Below, piece by piece: positions 51,058 through 62,591 of a DNA stretch of 64,000 nt (positions within the stretch are counted from its first letter, which is position 1; each line of letters begins with the position of its first letter). The position numbers were made by a program, and so were the translations under genes. Location: the NCBI GenBank assembly GCA_035476575.1, contig DATILL010000082.1:1-64000 (forward strand). Direction: 5' to 3'. The notes beneath the pieces are model-generated. The model was not told the DNA's origin. It saw nothing but the letters and a program-made list of their open reading frames with translations, and searched no databases. This DNA is from DATILL01 sp035476575. Lineage in GTDB: Bacteria > Actinomycetota > Actinomycetes > Mycobacteriales > JACQDL01.

Positions 51058-51615
51058 GTGCTGCTCGATCTCTCCCCACTCGCGCTGGCCGCGCTGCTCG
51101 GCTGGTCCGGCCTCGGCAAGCTGCGCTCAAGGCCCGCCGCCGCACTCGGCGCGGGCACCGCGCTGGCCCGGCTGCTCGGCGGCAAGGGGCGGGCCGGCCG
51201 GGTGCTCCGGCTGGTCGGCGCGGTAGAGACGCTGCTCGCGGCGGTGCTGCTGGCCTGGCCCACCTGGCCGTACGGCGGCCTGGGGGCGGCCGGGCTGGGC
51301 ACCGGCTTCCTCGGCTACCTGGTGCTGGCCCGGGCCGTCACGCCGGAGTCATCCTGCGGCTGCACCAGCCGGCAGGCGCCGGTCACCTGGCGGGCGTTCG
51401 TCCGGGCCGGCCTGGTCGGGCTCGGCGGGCTGGCGGCAACGTCGGCCGCCGTACCGTGGTGGACGGCGGTCGCGGCCCAGCCGGTGCCGGCCGCCGCGGT
51501 GCTCGCCGTAGCCGCGGCGTCGTTCGCGCCGCTGTCAGCCGACCGTGACCGCCGGTGGCCGCTGCGGCGGGCCCGCATCCGCGTGCAGGGCCACCTGCCA
51601 ACGATCATGGACTGA
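51058..51615 (+). CDS. MauE/DoxX-like integral membrane protein
   Basis: 185 aa, four predicted helices: LALAALLGWSGLGKLRS, VGAVETLLAAVLLAW, GTGFLGYLVLARAVT and a C-terminal pair. It has a Cys-Gly-Cys (SSCGCTS) after helix 3 and GWSGLGKL, both features of MauE-like proteins that pass electrons to exported thiol partners. GTG start 9 bp after the Tat-protein gene indicates one operon. Oxidative folding or maturation of the exported partner is an inference. Confidence 0.75.
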   Translation: MLLDLSPLALAALLGWSGLGKLRSRPAAALGAGTALARLLGGKGRAGRVLRLVGAVETLLAAVLLAWPTWPYGGLGAAGLGTGFLGYLVLARAVTPESSCGCTSRQAPVTWRAFVRAGLVGLGGLAATSAAVPWWTAVAAQPVPAAAVLAVAAASFAPLSADRDRRWPLRRARIRVQGHLPTIMD

Positions 51616-51633
51616 GCCTCGTGCGGGCGGCGC

Positions 51634-52593
51634 TCAGCCCTTGCGCCTGGCGAGTTCCTCGGTGAGCTGCGGCACGACGGTGAACAGGTCGCCCACCACG
51701 CCGAAGTCGGCGATCTCGAAGATCGGCGCCTCCGGATCCTTGTTGATCGCCACGATCGTCTTGGAGGTCTGCATCCCGGCCCGGTGCTGGATCGCGCCGG
51801 AGATCCCCACCGCGATGTAGAGCTGCGGCGACACCGTAACGCCGGTCTGCCCCACCTGCGAGGTGTGCGGGTACCACCCGGCGTCGGTGGCCGCCCGGGA
51901 CGCACCCACGGCGGCGCCCAGCGTGTCGGCCAGCCTCTCGACGACGGCGAAGTTCTCCCCACCGCCGAGACCGCGCCCTCCCGAGACGACCACGGACGCC
52001 TCGGTCAGCTCCGGCCGGCTGCTCTTCTGCTCCGCCACCCGCTCGACGATCTTCGCGCCGCGGGCCGCGTCGGAGATCGACACATCGACAACCCGCTCCT
52101 CGGCCGCCACGGGTGACGGCGTGGCGTCCACCGAGTTCGGCCGGAGCGCGATCACGGGGATGCCCCGGGTGACCCGGGACCGCACCACGGTGGCGCCGCC
52201 GAAGACGTTCTGGGTGGCGGTGCCGTCAGCCGCCAGGCCGACCGCGTCGGTGACCAGGCCGGAGCCGGTGCGGACGGCGACCCGGGCGGCCACCTCGCGC
52301 GACTCGGCCGTGGCCGCGACCAGCACGGCGGCCGGCGCCACGCCGCCCACCAGGGCGGCCAGCACCTCGGCTTTGGGCGCCGCGACGTAGCCGTCGACGT
52401 CGTCGGACTCCCCGACGTAGACCGTGGTGGCGCCGTACTCGGCCAGCTTGTCCTTCAACGGGGCGGCCACGCCGGGCGCGCCCAGCACCACGGCCGCCGG
52501 CTCGCCAAGCACGCGGGCCGCGGTGAGCAGCTCCAGGGAGACCTTCTTGACCTCGCCGCCGGCGTGCTCGACGAGCACGAGAACCTCAGCCAC
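51634..52593 (-). CDS. etfA: Electron transfer flavoprotein alpha subunit
   Basis: 319-aa FAD-binding subunit of EtfAB, which collects electrons from acyl-CoA and related dehydrogenases. C-terminal FAD domain: VVSGGRGLGGGENFAVVERL, PHTSQVGQTGVTVSPQLYIA, GISGAIQHRAGMQ and INKDPEAPIFEIADFGVVGD. GTG start 15 bp after etfB, same operon. Confidence 0.96.
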   Translation of the reverse strand: MAEVLVLVEHAGGEVKKVSLELLTAARVLGEPAAVVLGAPGVAAPLKDKLAEYGATTVYVGESDDVDGYVAAPKAEVLAALVGGVAPAAVLVAATAESREVAARVAVRTGSGLVTDAVGLAADGTATQNVFGGATVVRSRVTRGIPVIALRPNSVDATPSPVAAEERVVDVSISDAARGAKIVERVAEQKSSRPELTEASVVVSGGRGLGGGENFAVVERLADTLGAAVGASRAATDAGWYPHTSQVGQTGVTVSPQLYIAVGISGAIQHRAGMQTSKTIVAINKDPEAPIFEIADFGVVGDLFTVVPQLTEELARRKG

Positions 52594-52608
52594 GGATGAC
52601 CATCCCTC

Positions 52609-53382
52609 TCAGACCAGCTTGTTCGACGCGAGATACTCGGCGATCTTGACGCCGCCGTCGCCTTCGTCCTTGACGACCTGGCCGGCCTCGCGCGGCGGCC
52701 GCTGGGTGAACTCCTCGACCCGCGTGTACGCCGAGCCCAGCCCGACGTCGGTCAGGCCCAGGTCGGCGGCGCTGAGCGTGGTCACCGGCTTGGACTTGGC
52801 CTGCATGATGCCCTTGAACGACGGGTACCGCGGCTCGTTGATCTTCTCCACCACGGACAGCACGGCGGGCACCGAGCCCTCGACCACGTCGTAGCCGGCG
52901 TCGGTCTGCCGCTCGATCCGCACGGTCGACCCCTCCACCGTGACCCGGCGGGCGCGGGAGAGCTGCGGCACGCCGAGCAGCTCGGACAGCAGCGCCGGCA
53001 GCACCGACATCCGGGCGTCGGTGGACTCCGAGCCGGCGATCACCAGGTCCCACTCGACCGTGCCGAGCGCCTTGGCCAGCGCGGTGGCGGTCTGGATCGC
53101 GTCAGAGCCGTGCAGGGCGTCGTCGGTGACGTGGATGGCCTTGTCCGCGCCCATGGACAGCGCCTTGCGGATGGTCTCGGCGGCCCGTGCCGGCCCCATG
53201 GTCAGCACGGTCACCTCGCCCCCATGCGCCTCCTTCAGCCGCAGCCCCTCCTCGACGGCGTACTCATCGAGCTCGTTGATGACGGCGTCGACCGACTCGC
53301 GGTCGAGGGTCTTGTCACTGTCGCTGAGCTTGCGCTCGGCCCAGGTGTCCGGCACCTGCTTGACCAGGACGACGATGTTCAT
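52609..53382 (-). CDS. etfB: Electron transfer flavoprotein beta subunit
   Basis: 257-aa AMP-binding subunit: MNIVVLVKQVPDTWAERKL, NELDEYAVEEGLRLKEAHGG, IAGSESTDARMSVLPALLSE and the EtfB signature region RRVTVEGSTVRIERQTDAGY ending FKGIMQAKSKPVTTLS. ATG 53382 is fixed by the conserved N-terminus. Transcribed first in etfB-etfA, away from repeat locus R4. Confidence 0.96.
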   Translation of the reverse strand: MNIVVLVKQVPDTWAERKLSDSDKTLDRESVDAVINELDEYAVEEGLRLKEAHGGEVTVLTMGPARAAETIRKALSMGADKAIHVTDDALHGSDAIQTATALAKALGTVEWDLVIAGSESTDARMSVLPALLSELLGVPQLSRARRVTVEGSTVRIERQTDAGYDVVEGSVPAVLSVVEKINEPRYPSFKGIMQAKSKPVTTLSAADLGLTDVGLGSAYTRVEEFTQRPPREAGQVVKDEGDGGVKIAEYLASNKLV

Positions 53383-53544
53383 CGGTCTGCAAGACCTCCC
53401 GATATCGGGCGCACGGGCGCGTTCGGGCGCCAAAACCGCTGGCATGTAGGGTGCCAGGACCCAATGCTACTCACCAGTAGACCCTTTGCTACTCACCAGT
53501 AATGTGACTGCGATCTCTAGCAAGCACAGGCTCCGGTGCCATGT

Positions 53545-53601
53545 GGTCACCTGTCGGCGTTGTGGTGACCTCTTGTTGGGTCTGGCGCCCGTGTGGTGAC
53601 C
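53545..53601. repeat. Repeat locus R4: one full unit and one half unit
   Basis: GGTCACC (53545) and GGTGACC (53564) with spacer TGTCGGCGTTGT; a further GGTGACC starts at 53595, exactly 50 bp after the first. It lies between the divergent etfB and methyltransferase genes; the rest of 53383-53736 shows no gene. Confidence 0.85.
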
Positions 53602-53736
53602 TATCGTTCCTCCCAAGCAGGTATAGGGAAAGATCCACCGACCACCCCGTACCGGACACAACCCTCGGTCATGGGAGGCTCGAACCCCACCTGCTTACCG
53701 GGAAGGACCGCTGTCGTCGGACAGCACCGGCGCTCG

Positions 53737-54492
53737 GTGCGTGGAGAGGAGTCGACGATCGACGCCTTGGGGCTCACCGGGGAACGCACCCTGCCCGGCA
53801 TCACGATCGAAAATTATTGGTACCGCCGGCACGAGGCAGCCTACCTGGCGCTGCTGCCGCACTGCCGGGACGCCGTGGTGCTGGAGGCTGGCTGCGGCGA
53901 GGGGTACGGCGCGGCGGCCATCGCCCGGGTGGCCAGCCGGGTGCTGGCGCTGGACTATGACGCCGCCACGGTGGCGCATGTCGCAGCGACGTACCCCCAG
54001 GTGGGGGTGGTCCGGGGCAACCTGGTCGCGCTCCCGCTGGCCGCCGGCAGCGTAGACGTGGTGGCCAGCCTGCAGGTCGTGGAGCACCTGTGGGACCAGG
54101 CCCGGTTCGTCCGCGAGTGCGCCCGGGTGCTGCGGCCCGGCGGCACCCTGCTGCTGACCACGCCGAACCGGCTGACCTTCTCCCCCGGCCGGGACACGCC
54201 GCTGAACCCGTTCCACACCCGGGAGCTCACCGCCGCCGAGCTGGCCGGGCTGCTGCGCGACAACGGCTTCGCGGTGCGCGCGCTGCTCGGCCTGCGGCCC
54301 GGCCCGCAGCTGTCCAGCCTGGACAGCCGGCACGGCGGGTCCATGGCGGCCGCCCAGCTTGCCGTACCACCGGAGAGGTGGTCGCCCGAGCTGTCCGCCG
54401 ACGTGGCCACGGTGACCGCCGCGGACTTCCTGCTGTCCGCCACGGACGTCGCGGCCAGCCTGGACCTGGTGGCGATCGCGGTGCCCGCCTGA
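53737..54492 (+). CDS. SAM-dependent class I methyltransferase
   Basis: 251 aa: motif I VVLEAGCGEGYGAAAIA, the acidic LALDYDAATVAHVAA strand, then VVASLQVVEHLWDQARFVRE and LRPGGTLLLTTPNRLTFSPG. The NYWYRRHEAAYLALLPHC opening suggests small-molecule or glycan targets rather than RNA; the substrate is unknown. GTG 53737 is a best guess because the frame is open far upstream. Confidence 0.82.
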   Translation: MRGEESTIDALGLTGERTLPGITIENYWYRRHEAAYLALLPHCRDAVVLEAGCGEGYGAAAIARVASRVLALDYDAATVAHVAATYPQVGVVRGNLVALPLAAGSVDVVASLQVVEHLWDQARFVRECARVLRPGGTLLLTTPNRLTFSPGRDTPLNPFHTRELTAAELAGLLRDNGFAVRALLGLRPGPQLSSLDSRHGGSMAAAQLAVPPERWSPELSADVATVTAADFLLSATDVAASLDLVAIAVPA

Positions 54493-54533
54493 CCGGGCAG
54501 CCGTTGCCGGCCCTCCCCGTCAGTACGACGCCA

Positions 54534-54737
54534 TCAGTACGACGCCGGACCGCTCCCGTCGACGTGATGGTTCGCCGCGCCGTACTCCGCGGCCCGGCCC
54601 TCCGCGACCACCCGTGCCCGGCCTACGGCGCGACCGTCCACGCCGGACCGGGCGTGCCGGCGCCGGGCCTGGAGGTCCAGGTACAACCCGACCACCAGGA
54701 ACGGCGCCACGACAAGACCCAACCAGAGCAGCAGCAT
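54534..54737 (-). CDS. Small single-pass membrane protein
   Basis: 67 aa with one N-terminal helix (MLLLWLGLVVAPFLVVGLYL) and a basic cytosolic tail (DLQARRRHARS...). A strong GAGGAGGGGTGAGG ribosome site directly precedes the ATG, the main reason to call it. Convergent with the methyltransferase gene, divergent from the DUF885 gene. Confidence 0.6.
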   Translation of the reverse strand: MLLLWLGLVVAPFLVVGLYLDLQARRRHARSGVDGRAVGRARVVAEGRAAEYGAANHHVDGSGPASY

Positions 54738-54796
54738 CCTCACCCCTCCTCGTCCGTCTCGGGGGAGAACATCGGGAGAACGTCGCGCCGGCCGGG

Positions 54797-54802
54797 TACG
54801 TT
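54797..54802 (+). promoter_or_regulatory. -10 box of the DUF885 gene (leaderless)
   Basis: TACGTT, 8 nt before the ATG. Confidence 0.45.
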
Positions 54803-54810
54803 CCTCCGCC

Positions 54811-56337
54811 ATGAGCTCCTCCGCGATGAACCCCCGCATCCGCGCCCTCACCGATCTCGACGTCCCGACCGCCCGCGAGTTCGCCGGCCTGCACGACTGG
54901 TACGACGGCGTGCCCGGTGACCTGTCACCGGCCGGGGTGGCCGCCGCGCTGGCCAGGGTGGGCGCCGGTCCGGCGGAGGGTGACCCGCACGACGAGGCGC
55001 ACCTGGCCGCGTTCGAGGAGGCGGCCCGGGTGTGGTTCGGCGAGCTGGCGGCGCACCGGGCCAACCCGGTGCCGCACCTGATGAACCTCGACCTCGCCGG
55101 CTACGACCGGGAGTACGCGCCGGCCCGGGCGCGGGCCGCCGCCCGGGCCGCCCACCTGGCCCGCTGGCCCGAGGCGATCGACCAGGCGATCGACGCGCTG
55201 GACCGGGTGCCCGCGCCGACCGCCGAGGCGCTGCTGGCCGGCATCCGCGGCCTGGCCGAAGGGCTCGTCCTCGGCCGCGCCGACGCCGAGGACGCGGCGC
55301 TGGCGGCGCACGCCCGGCTGGTGGGGCACATCGAGCGGCTGGCCCAGGACGGCGACCCGGACCCCGCGATCGGCGGGGCCGGCCTGACCCGGCTGCTCAG
55401 CGCCAGCGAGGCTGTCCCAGTCGACCTGACCGTGCTGGCGGGCCAGGCGGAGGTCGAGCGGGCCAGGCTGCGCGCCCTGCTCGACGACGCCTGCGACCGG
55501 ATCGCGCCCGGCCAGCCCACCGCGACCACCGTGGCCGCGCTGCTGGTCGACCATCCTGACGCCGACGGCGTGCTGGCGGCGGCACGGGCGCTAACCGCCG
55601 AGGTCATCGCGTGGACGGCCGCCCACGACCTGGTGCCATACCACGACGGCGAGTGCCGGGTCGGACCGGCCCCGCAGTCGCGGCAGTGGGCCATGGCGAT
55701 GATGTCGTGGTCGGCACCGCACGAGCCACCCGGCCCGTCGTGGTACTACGTGACCCCGCCGCAGCCGACCTGGCCACCGGCCGAGCAGGAGGAGTGGCTG
55801 CGGGTCTTCAGCCGGTCCACGCTCGCCGCGATCACCGTGCACGAGGTGGCGCCCGGGCACTACTCGCACGGCCTGGCGCTGCGGCACGCGAAGTCCGACG
55901 TACGCCGGACGCTGCTGAGCGAGGCGTTCGTCGAGGGCTGGGCGCACTACGTGGAGGAGATGGCGTTGGAGGAGGGCTTCCGGGCCGGCGACCCGTCGTA
56001 CGCTGCCGCGGTGGCCATCGAGGCGCTGGTGCGGGTCACCCGGCTGTCCTGCTCGATCGGCCTGCACACCGGGGCGATGACGGTCGAGGAGGCGACCCAG
56101 CGGTTCACGGCGGACGCGTTCCTGGCCGGGCCGGCCGCGCTGGCCGAGGCGCGGCGGGGGACGTTCGACCCGACGTACGGCCGCTACACCTGGGGCAAGC
56201 TGGTCATCCTGGAGCTGCGCGAGCGGGCCCGGGCGGCGTGGGGCGGCACATTCTCGCTGCCCCGCTTCCACCGGGCGCTGCTGGACCTCGGCGCGCCGCC
56301 GCTGGGCCTGCTGGCCACCGCCGTCGAGCGGGGCTAG
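54811..56337 (+). CDS. DUF885 metallopeptidase
   Basis: 508 aa, DUF885 (gluzincin-like). HEVAPGH (HExxxGH) in ITVHEVAPGHYSHGLALRHA supplies the zinc histidines; SEAFVEGWAHYVEEMALEEG gives the third acidic ligand. Mostly helical, no signal peptide, so cytosolic. Family members are predicted oligopeptidases/carboxypeptidases; the substrate is unknown. Confidence 0.9.
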   Translation: MSSSAMNPRIRALTDLDVPTAREFAGLHDWYDGVPGDLSPAGVAAALARVGAGPAEGDPHDEAHLAAFEEAARVWFGELAAHRANPVPHLMNLDLAGYDREYAPARARAAARAAHLARWPEAIDQAIDALDRVPAPTAEALLAGIRGLAEGLVLGRADAEDAALAAHARLVGHIERLAQDGDPDPAIGGAGLTRLLSASEAVPVDLTVLAGQAEVERARLRALLDDACDRIAPGQPTATTVAALLVDHPDADGVLAAARALTAEVIAWTAAHDLVPYHDGECRVGPAPQSRQWAMAMMSWSAPHEPPGPSWYYVTPPQPTWPPAEQEEWLRVFSRSTLAAITVHEVAPGHYSHGLALRHAKSDVRRTLLSEAFVEGWAHYVEEMALEEGFRAGDPSYAAAVAIEALVRVTRLSCSIGLHTGAMTVEEATQRFTADAFLAGPAALAEARRGTFDPTYGRYTWGKLVILELRERARAAWGGTFSLPRFHRALLDLGAPPLGLLATAVERG

Positions 56338-56415
56338 CCGGGACTTTTGCATGGACGGCACAGCCGATCAGCGCTGCCCTCAACGGTGGTGCCGCCGGTC
56401 CCGAGGTGGTGCCGG

Positions 56416-58059
56416 CTACGGGAGGCTGAAGGCCAGCAGCACGTTGCCGTACGTGCTCGGGTAGAACGGCGCGTAGCCAGCCTGCACGTACAGCATGCCG
56501 TGCGCGACCACCGCACCGCCGGCCCCGGAGATCGAGCTGCCGTGGCCGGTCAGCCCGTTCACCCCGGGGAAGTCGCGGATCGTGTCGTAGGTCCACAGCA
56601 CCGCCCCGGTCTGGGCGGAGTAGGCCCGCATCTTGCCGTCGTTGCTGCCCTCGTACACCACGCCGGGGGTGCTGCTGACCGCCGGGGTGTGCGCCAGCGC
56701 GCACACGTCCGGGTAGGCCGCCGCGCCGCCCGTGGTGCAGCCGTCGGCCGGGTTCGGCGTCCGCCAGAGGACGTCGCCGGTGGCCGGGTCGAGCGCGAAC
56801 AGGGTGCCGGGGTCGGCGTACCAGGTGGCCAGGTACAGCCGCCGGCCGTCGTAGCTGCCGCCCCACTGCAGCCCGGAGATGCCGCCGCTGGGGAACGGCG
56901 TGGAAAGCTGCCGCCGCCAGACGATCTGCCCGGTGCGGGCGTCGAAGACGTGGAAGACGCCGCTCTTCTGGCCGATGCCGACCAGCCGCCGCCCGTTCGC
57001 CCAGAACAGGGTCGGCATCGAGCCCAGGTCGTAGTCCAGCGCGGTCCCGTCGTGCAGGCCGGGGCAGTATCCCTCCGGGTTCGGGTCGTTGCACAGCGCC
57101 CGCCAGGTGTCGGCCCGGGTCACCTGCTGTTTCCAGCGCACCGCGCCGGTGCGGGCGGACAGGGCCAGCACCGAGTCGAAGTCGCCGCCGCTGCCGGTGT
57201 AGTTCTGCCCGGTGCCGACGTAGATCGTGCCGGTGGCCGGGTCGATGACCGGGGTGCTCCACACGCCCCCGCCGGACGGCTCGTACTTCGTCGCGCCGCT
57301 GGGCCAGCGACCGGCGGCGTGCGGCTCCGGCACGGTGTAGTACCGCCAGGCCAGCGCTCCGGTGTCGGCGTCTAGCGCGTCGAGGTGGCCGCGGAAGGTG
57401 CAGCAGGGATAGTCGGCGCCCAGCGTGTTCTCCGCGCTGGACGCGCCGAGGTAGATCCGGCCGCGGTAGTACAGCGGCGAGCTGGTGTGGTATGCGGTCG
57501 GGTTGGTCTCGGTGCGAACCGACCAGACGAGCTCCCCGGTCCGCTGCCGCAGCGCGTAGACGCGCCCGGCGAAGTCGCCGAAGAACACCTTGCCGTCGGC
57601 AACCGCCGGGCTGTCGGACACCACGGCCGGGCTGGCACCGGGCGCGGGCGGCAGGGTGTAGCTCCACCGGGTGCTCCCGGTCCGGGCGTCCAGCGCGTAG
57701 AACGTGCCGTCCGGGCTGCCGACGTAGAGCGTGTCACCGACCACGGCCGGCTGGCTGCGGGCGGGTAGGCCTGTCTTGCGGTACGCGAAGGCCCACCTCA
57801 GCCGCAGCCCGTCGACGTTGGCCGCGGTGATCCGCCGTTCCGCCGGGTTGTGCCGGGAGCCGGTGATGCTCCCCTGCCAGGTCGGCCAGTCACCACTGCG
57901 CGCCAGACCACCGGCCCGCCCCGCTGGGTCGCCGCTGGCCAGCCCGGCCGCGCCAGCCGCGCCGACACTGCCGGCCGCACTGCCGAGCGTGGTCACGGAC
58001 AGCACCGCCAGCAAGCTCACGATCCAGCGAGCGTGCCGCCTTCTTCGCCACCCTCGCAC
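56416..58059 (-). CDS. Secreted PQQ-type beta-propeller dehydrogenase
   Basis: 547 aa: signal peptide (RWIVSLLAVLSVTTLGSAAG) then an eight-bladed PQQ/quinoprotein propeller with repeated LDARTG, LDADTG and LDPATG blades. It has a vicinal Cys pair (DYPCCTFRG), as seen in the active site of PQQ alcohol dehydrogenases, and QNYTGSGGDFDSVLALSART. No cytochrome c domain (no CxxCH), so an external acceptor is needed. Polyvinyl-alcohol or alcohol dehydrogenase-like. GTG start with GAGGGGT upstream. Confidence 0.85.
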   Translation of the reverse strand: MRGWRRRRHARWIVSLLAVLSVTTLGSAAGSVGAAGAAGLASGDPAGRAGGLARSGDWPTWQGSITGSRHNPAERRITAANVDGLRLRWAFAYRKTGLPARSQPAVVGDTLYVGSPDGTFYALDARTGSTRWSYTLPPAPGASPAVVSDSPAVADGKVFFGDFAGRVYALRQRTGELVWSVRTETNPTAYHTSSPLYYRGRIYLGASSAENTLGADYPCCTFRGHLDALDADTGALAWRYYTVPEPHAAGRWPSGATKYEPSGGGVWSTPVIDPATGTIYVGTGQNYTGSGGDFDSVLALSARTGAVRWKQQVTRADTWRALCNDPNPEGYCPGLHDGTALDYDLGSMPTLFWANGRRLVGIGQKSGVFHVFDARTGQIVWRRQLSTPFPSGGISGLQWGGSYDGRRLYLATWYADPGTLFALDPATGDVLWRTPNPADGCTTGGAAAYPDVCALAHTPAVSSTPGVVYEGSNDGKMRAYSAQTGAVLWTYDTIRDFPGVNGLTGHGSSISGAGGAVVAHGMLYVQAGYAPFYPSTYGNVLLAFSLP

Positions 58060-58307
58060 CAGATGCCACCCCTCACGCCGCAGAGCTGACCGTTCAGCTT
58101 AGCCCTATGCATTTTGACCAAGGACGACGTAAGGGCATTGCCGAGGGGTCATTACCCTGAACAGGGCGAGACGGCCGCGGACGCCCCAGGTGGGGAGAGC
58201 CTCAGGCGCCGTGGAGAAATACAACAAGCCGGGCATTCGACGGCTATGGGCGGCGGCCTGACCCACCTCCCAGCCGATTTCGGTTCAGCCGTAACGCCCG
58301 GCCCGAT

Positions 58308-58607
58308 TCAGGCAAAGAACAACGGGGTGTCGCTCGCGCTGGCCACAAGCCGGTCGCCGTAGACCGACACCCGGACGTTCGGCGCCTGCGCCGGGCTGGT
58401 GCGCAGCGTGGTGCGCAGTCCCCGGTCGGGCAGCACCACGTCGACTCGGCAGTTCGCCGCGGCGGTACGCCGCTCCAGCAGCCGGGCGTGGCCAGTCTGC
58501 GTACGGGTCCGCACGTGCTCGTCGTCCAGCACGACGTCGCCGTCCACGCGCACCACGACGTGGTCGTCGGTAAAGCCTTCATCGAGGGCGATCGCCACGG
58601 TGTGCAC
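58308..58607 (-). CDS. Small conserved hypothetical protein
   Basis: 99 aa, soluble. Alternating strands (VAIALDEGFTDDHVVVRVDG, DVVLDDEHVRTRTQTGHARL, VRVSVYGDRLVASASDTPLF) suggest a small beta domain such as a carboxypeptidase-regulatory-like fold. GTG start with a GGGGGTGGG ribosome site. Ends 248 bp before the PQQ dehydrogenase start; that gap shows no gene. Confidence 0.6.
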   Translation of the reverse strand: MHTVAIALDEGFTDDHVVVRVDGDVVLDDEHVRTRTQTGHARLLERRTAAANCRVDVVLPDRGLRTTLRTSPAQAPNVRVSVYGDRLVASASDTPLFFA

Positions 58608-58802
58608 TCGCCCACCCCCGCTCGCCGGAGCTCCCCTGTGTTACCCGGTCTAGCCCAGTGGCACGGTCCTGGCCAGATGCATTCGGCCTGGAAAACACTG
58701 TCCCCGGCCCTATCACGTAAGGTAATCTGTAGACTACCGATGGTTACCATACGATCACGGCTGACCCTCACCGGGGCGAAGCCTGAGGCTGCTGGTGGCG
58801 GG

Positions 58803-61571
<2,769 letters not shown>

Positions 61572-61646
61572 CCTGGCCTTGCCCGTCGTGAAGATCCAGC
61601 GGGACACGCGGGCGTGTCGGACCGGATCTTCGCGACAAACCGGGCG

Positions 61647-62192
61647 TCAACCGGTGGTTCGACGCCGCCCGGCGGGCGCCTGCCGATCGTGCCCGATGGA
61701 GTCATCCGGACGCAGCAGCGGCAGGACCTCGGCCACCGCCGTCAGGCAGTCGGCCAGGGGCCGGTCCTGGTCGCTGCCGAGCACCCGGTCCAGCGCGTCG
61801 GCCACGCGGTCCCGGTCGGCGGTCGGCGGGCAGCCGCGAACCAGGTCCGCGACGTGGGCCAGGTCGGCGTAGGCACGGACCAGCAACGGTTCACGCGGGG
61901 CGTCCTCCAGCAGCAGCGCGGCGAACCGGAGCAGCCGGCGCGCGGCGCGCCGGAGCAGGGCTGGTCCGAATCGCTCGGCCTCCTGCTCTGAGTCGAGCCG
62001 GGCCTGGACCGAGTCGATCCACGGCTCGACGGTGCCGCCGAGCCAGAGCGGCCCGGACGCGAGCTCGTCGTCCGGCTCGGGCATCCCCCAGCTCCGCCGC
62101 CGTCGCCACACCGTGACGAGCTGCCGGCTCAGCCCGAGCGCAGCTGCGATCTCAGCGATGCCGTAGTGCCGGCGGCGTGGCTCGGGCGACAT
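61647..62192 (-). CDS. HTH DNA-binding protein
   Basis: 181 aa. N-terminal helix-turn-helix (YGIAEIAAALGLSRQLVTVW) followed by a MerR-like RRRRSWGMPEPD; the rest is helical (LRRAARRLLRFAALLLEDAP, VADLVRGCPPTADRDRV). No known effector domain. ATG 62192 follows TACGGT by 6 nt. Convergent with the broken kinase gene. Confidence 0.75.
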   Translation of the reverse strand: MSPEPRRRHYGIAEIAAALGLSRQLVTVWRRRRSWGMPEPDDELASGPLWLGGTVEPWIDSVQARLDSEQEAERFGPALLRRAARRLLRFAALLLEDAPREPLLVRAYADLAHVADLVRGCPPTADRDRVADALDRVLGSDQDRPLADCLTAVAEVLPLLRPDDSIGHDRQAPAGRRRTTG

Positions 62193-62198
62193 GGCACC

Positions 62199-62204
62199 AC
62201 CGTA
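62199..62204 (-). promoter_or_regulatory. -10 box of the HTH gene (leaderless)
   Basis: TACGGT on the minus strand, 6 nt before the ATG. Confidence 0.45.
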
Positions 62205-62294
62205 CTCTCAGATTACGAGCTTGTCATCTGTGATGGCGAACGCTATCTTTCCAGACACCGCGCGTCATCCGAGGTAACGGCAGGAGAATCGCTC

Positions 62295-62500
62295 ATGGGT
62301 CTCGCCACCCGCATCGCCGGACCGGCCCTGCTCATCGCTGGCGCGCTCGTCCCGCTCAGCGCCGCGCCGGCCGACGCCAGCCTGACCACTCCAGCCGCAT
62401 CATCTGCCAGGACGCACATCTCTTCGGGAACTACGACGGCAGCCACTTCTACGACCCGATCACGCTGCCGAGATCCGGCATGGCCAGAGTTCCTGCCGTG
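62295..62500 (+). pseudogene. Frameshifted small secreted protein
   Basis: AGGAGAATCGCTC precedes ATG 62295, which gives a signal peptide (GLATRIAGPALLIAGALVPL, cleaved after PADA). The sensible reading moves to another frame near 62400: RIICQDAHLFGNYDGSHFYD, then PITLPRSG, after which it degenerates. A small exported protein with its C-terminus lost. Confidence 0.55.
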
Positions 62501-62591
62501 ACCACTATCACAGCCTGCTGTTCGCCTTTGCCCCCGCAACGACAGAGATCGCTCATTACCACGCTCGACCGAAACCGGGGACACTGGTTCG

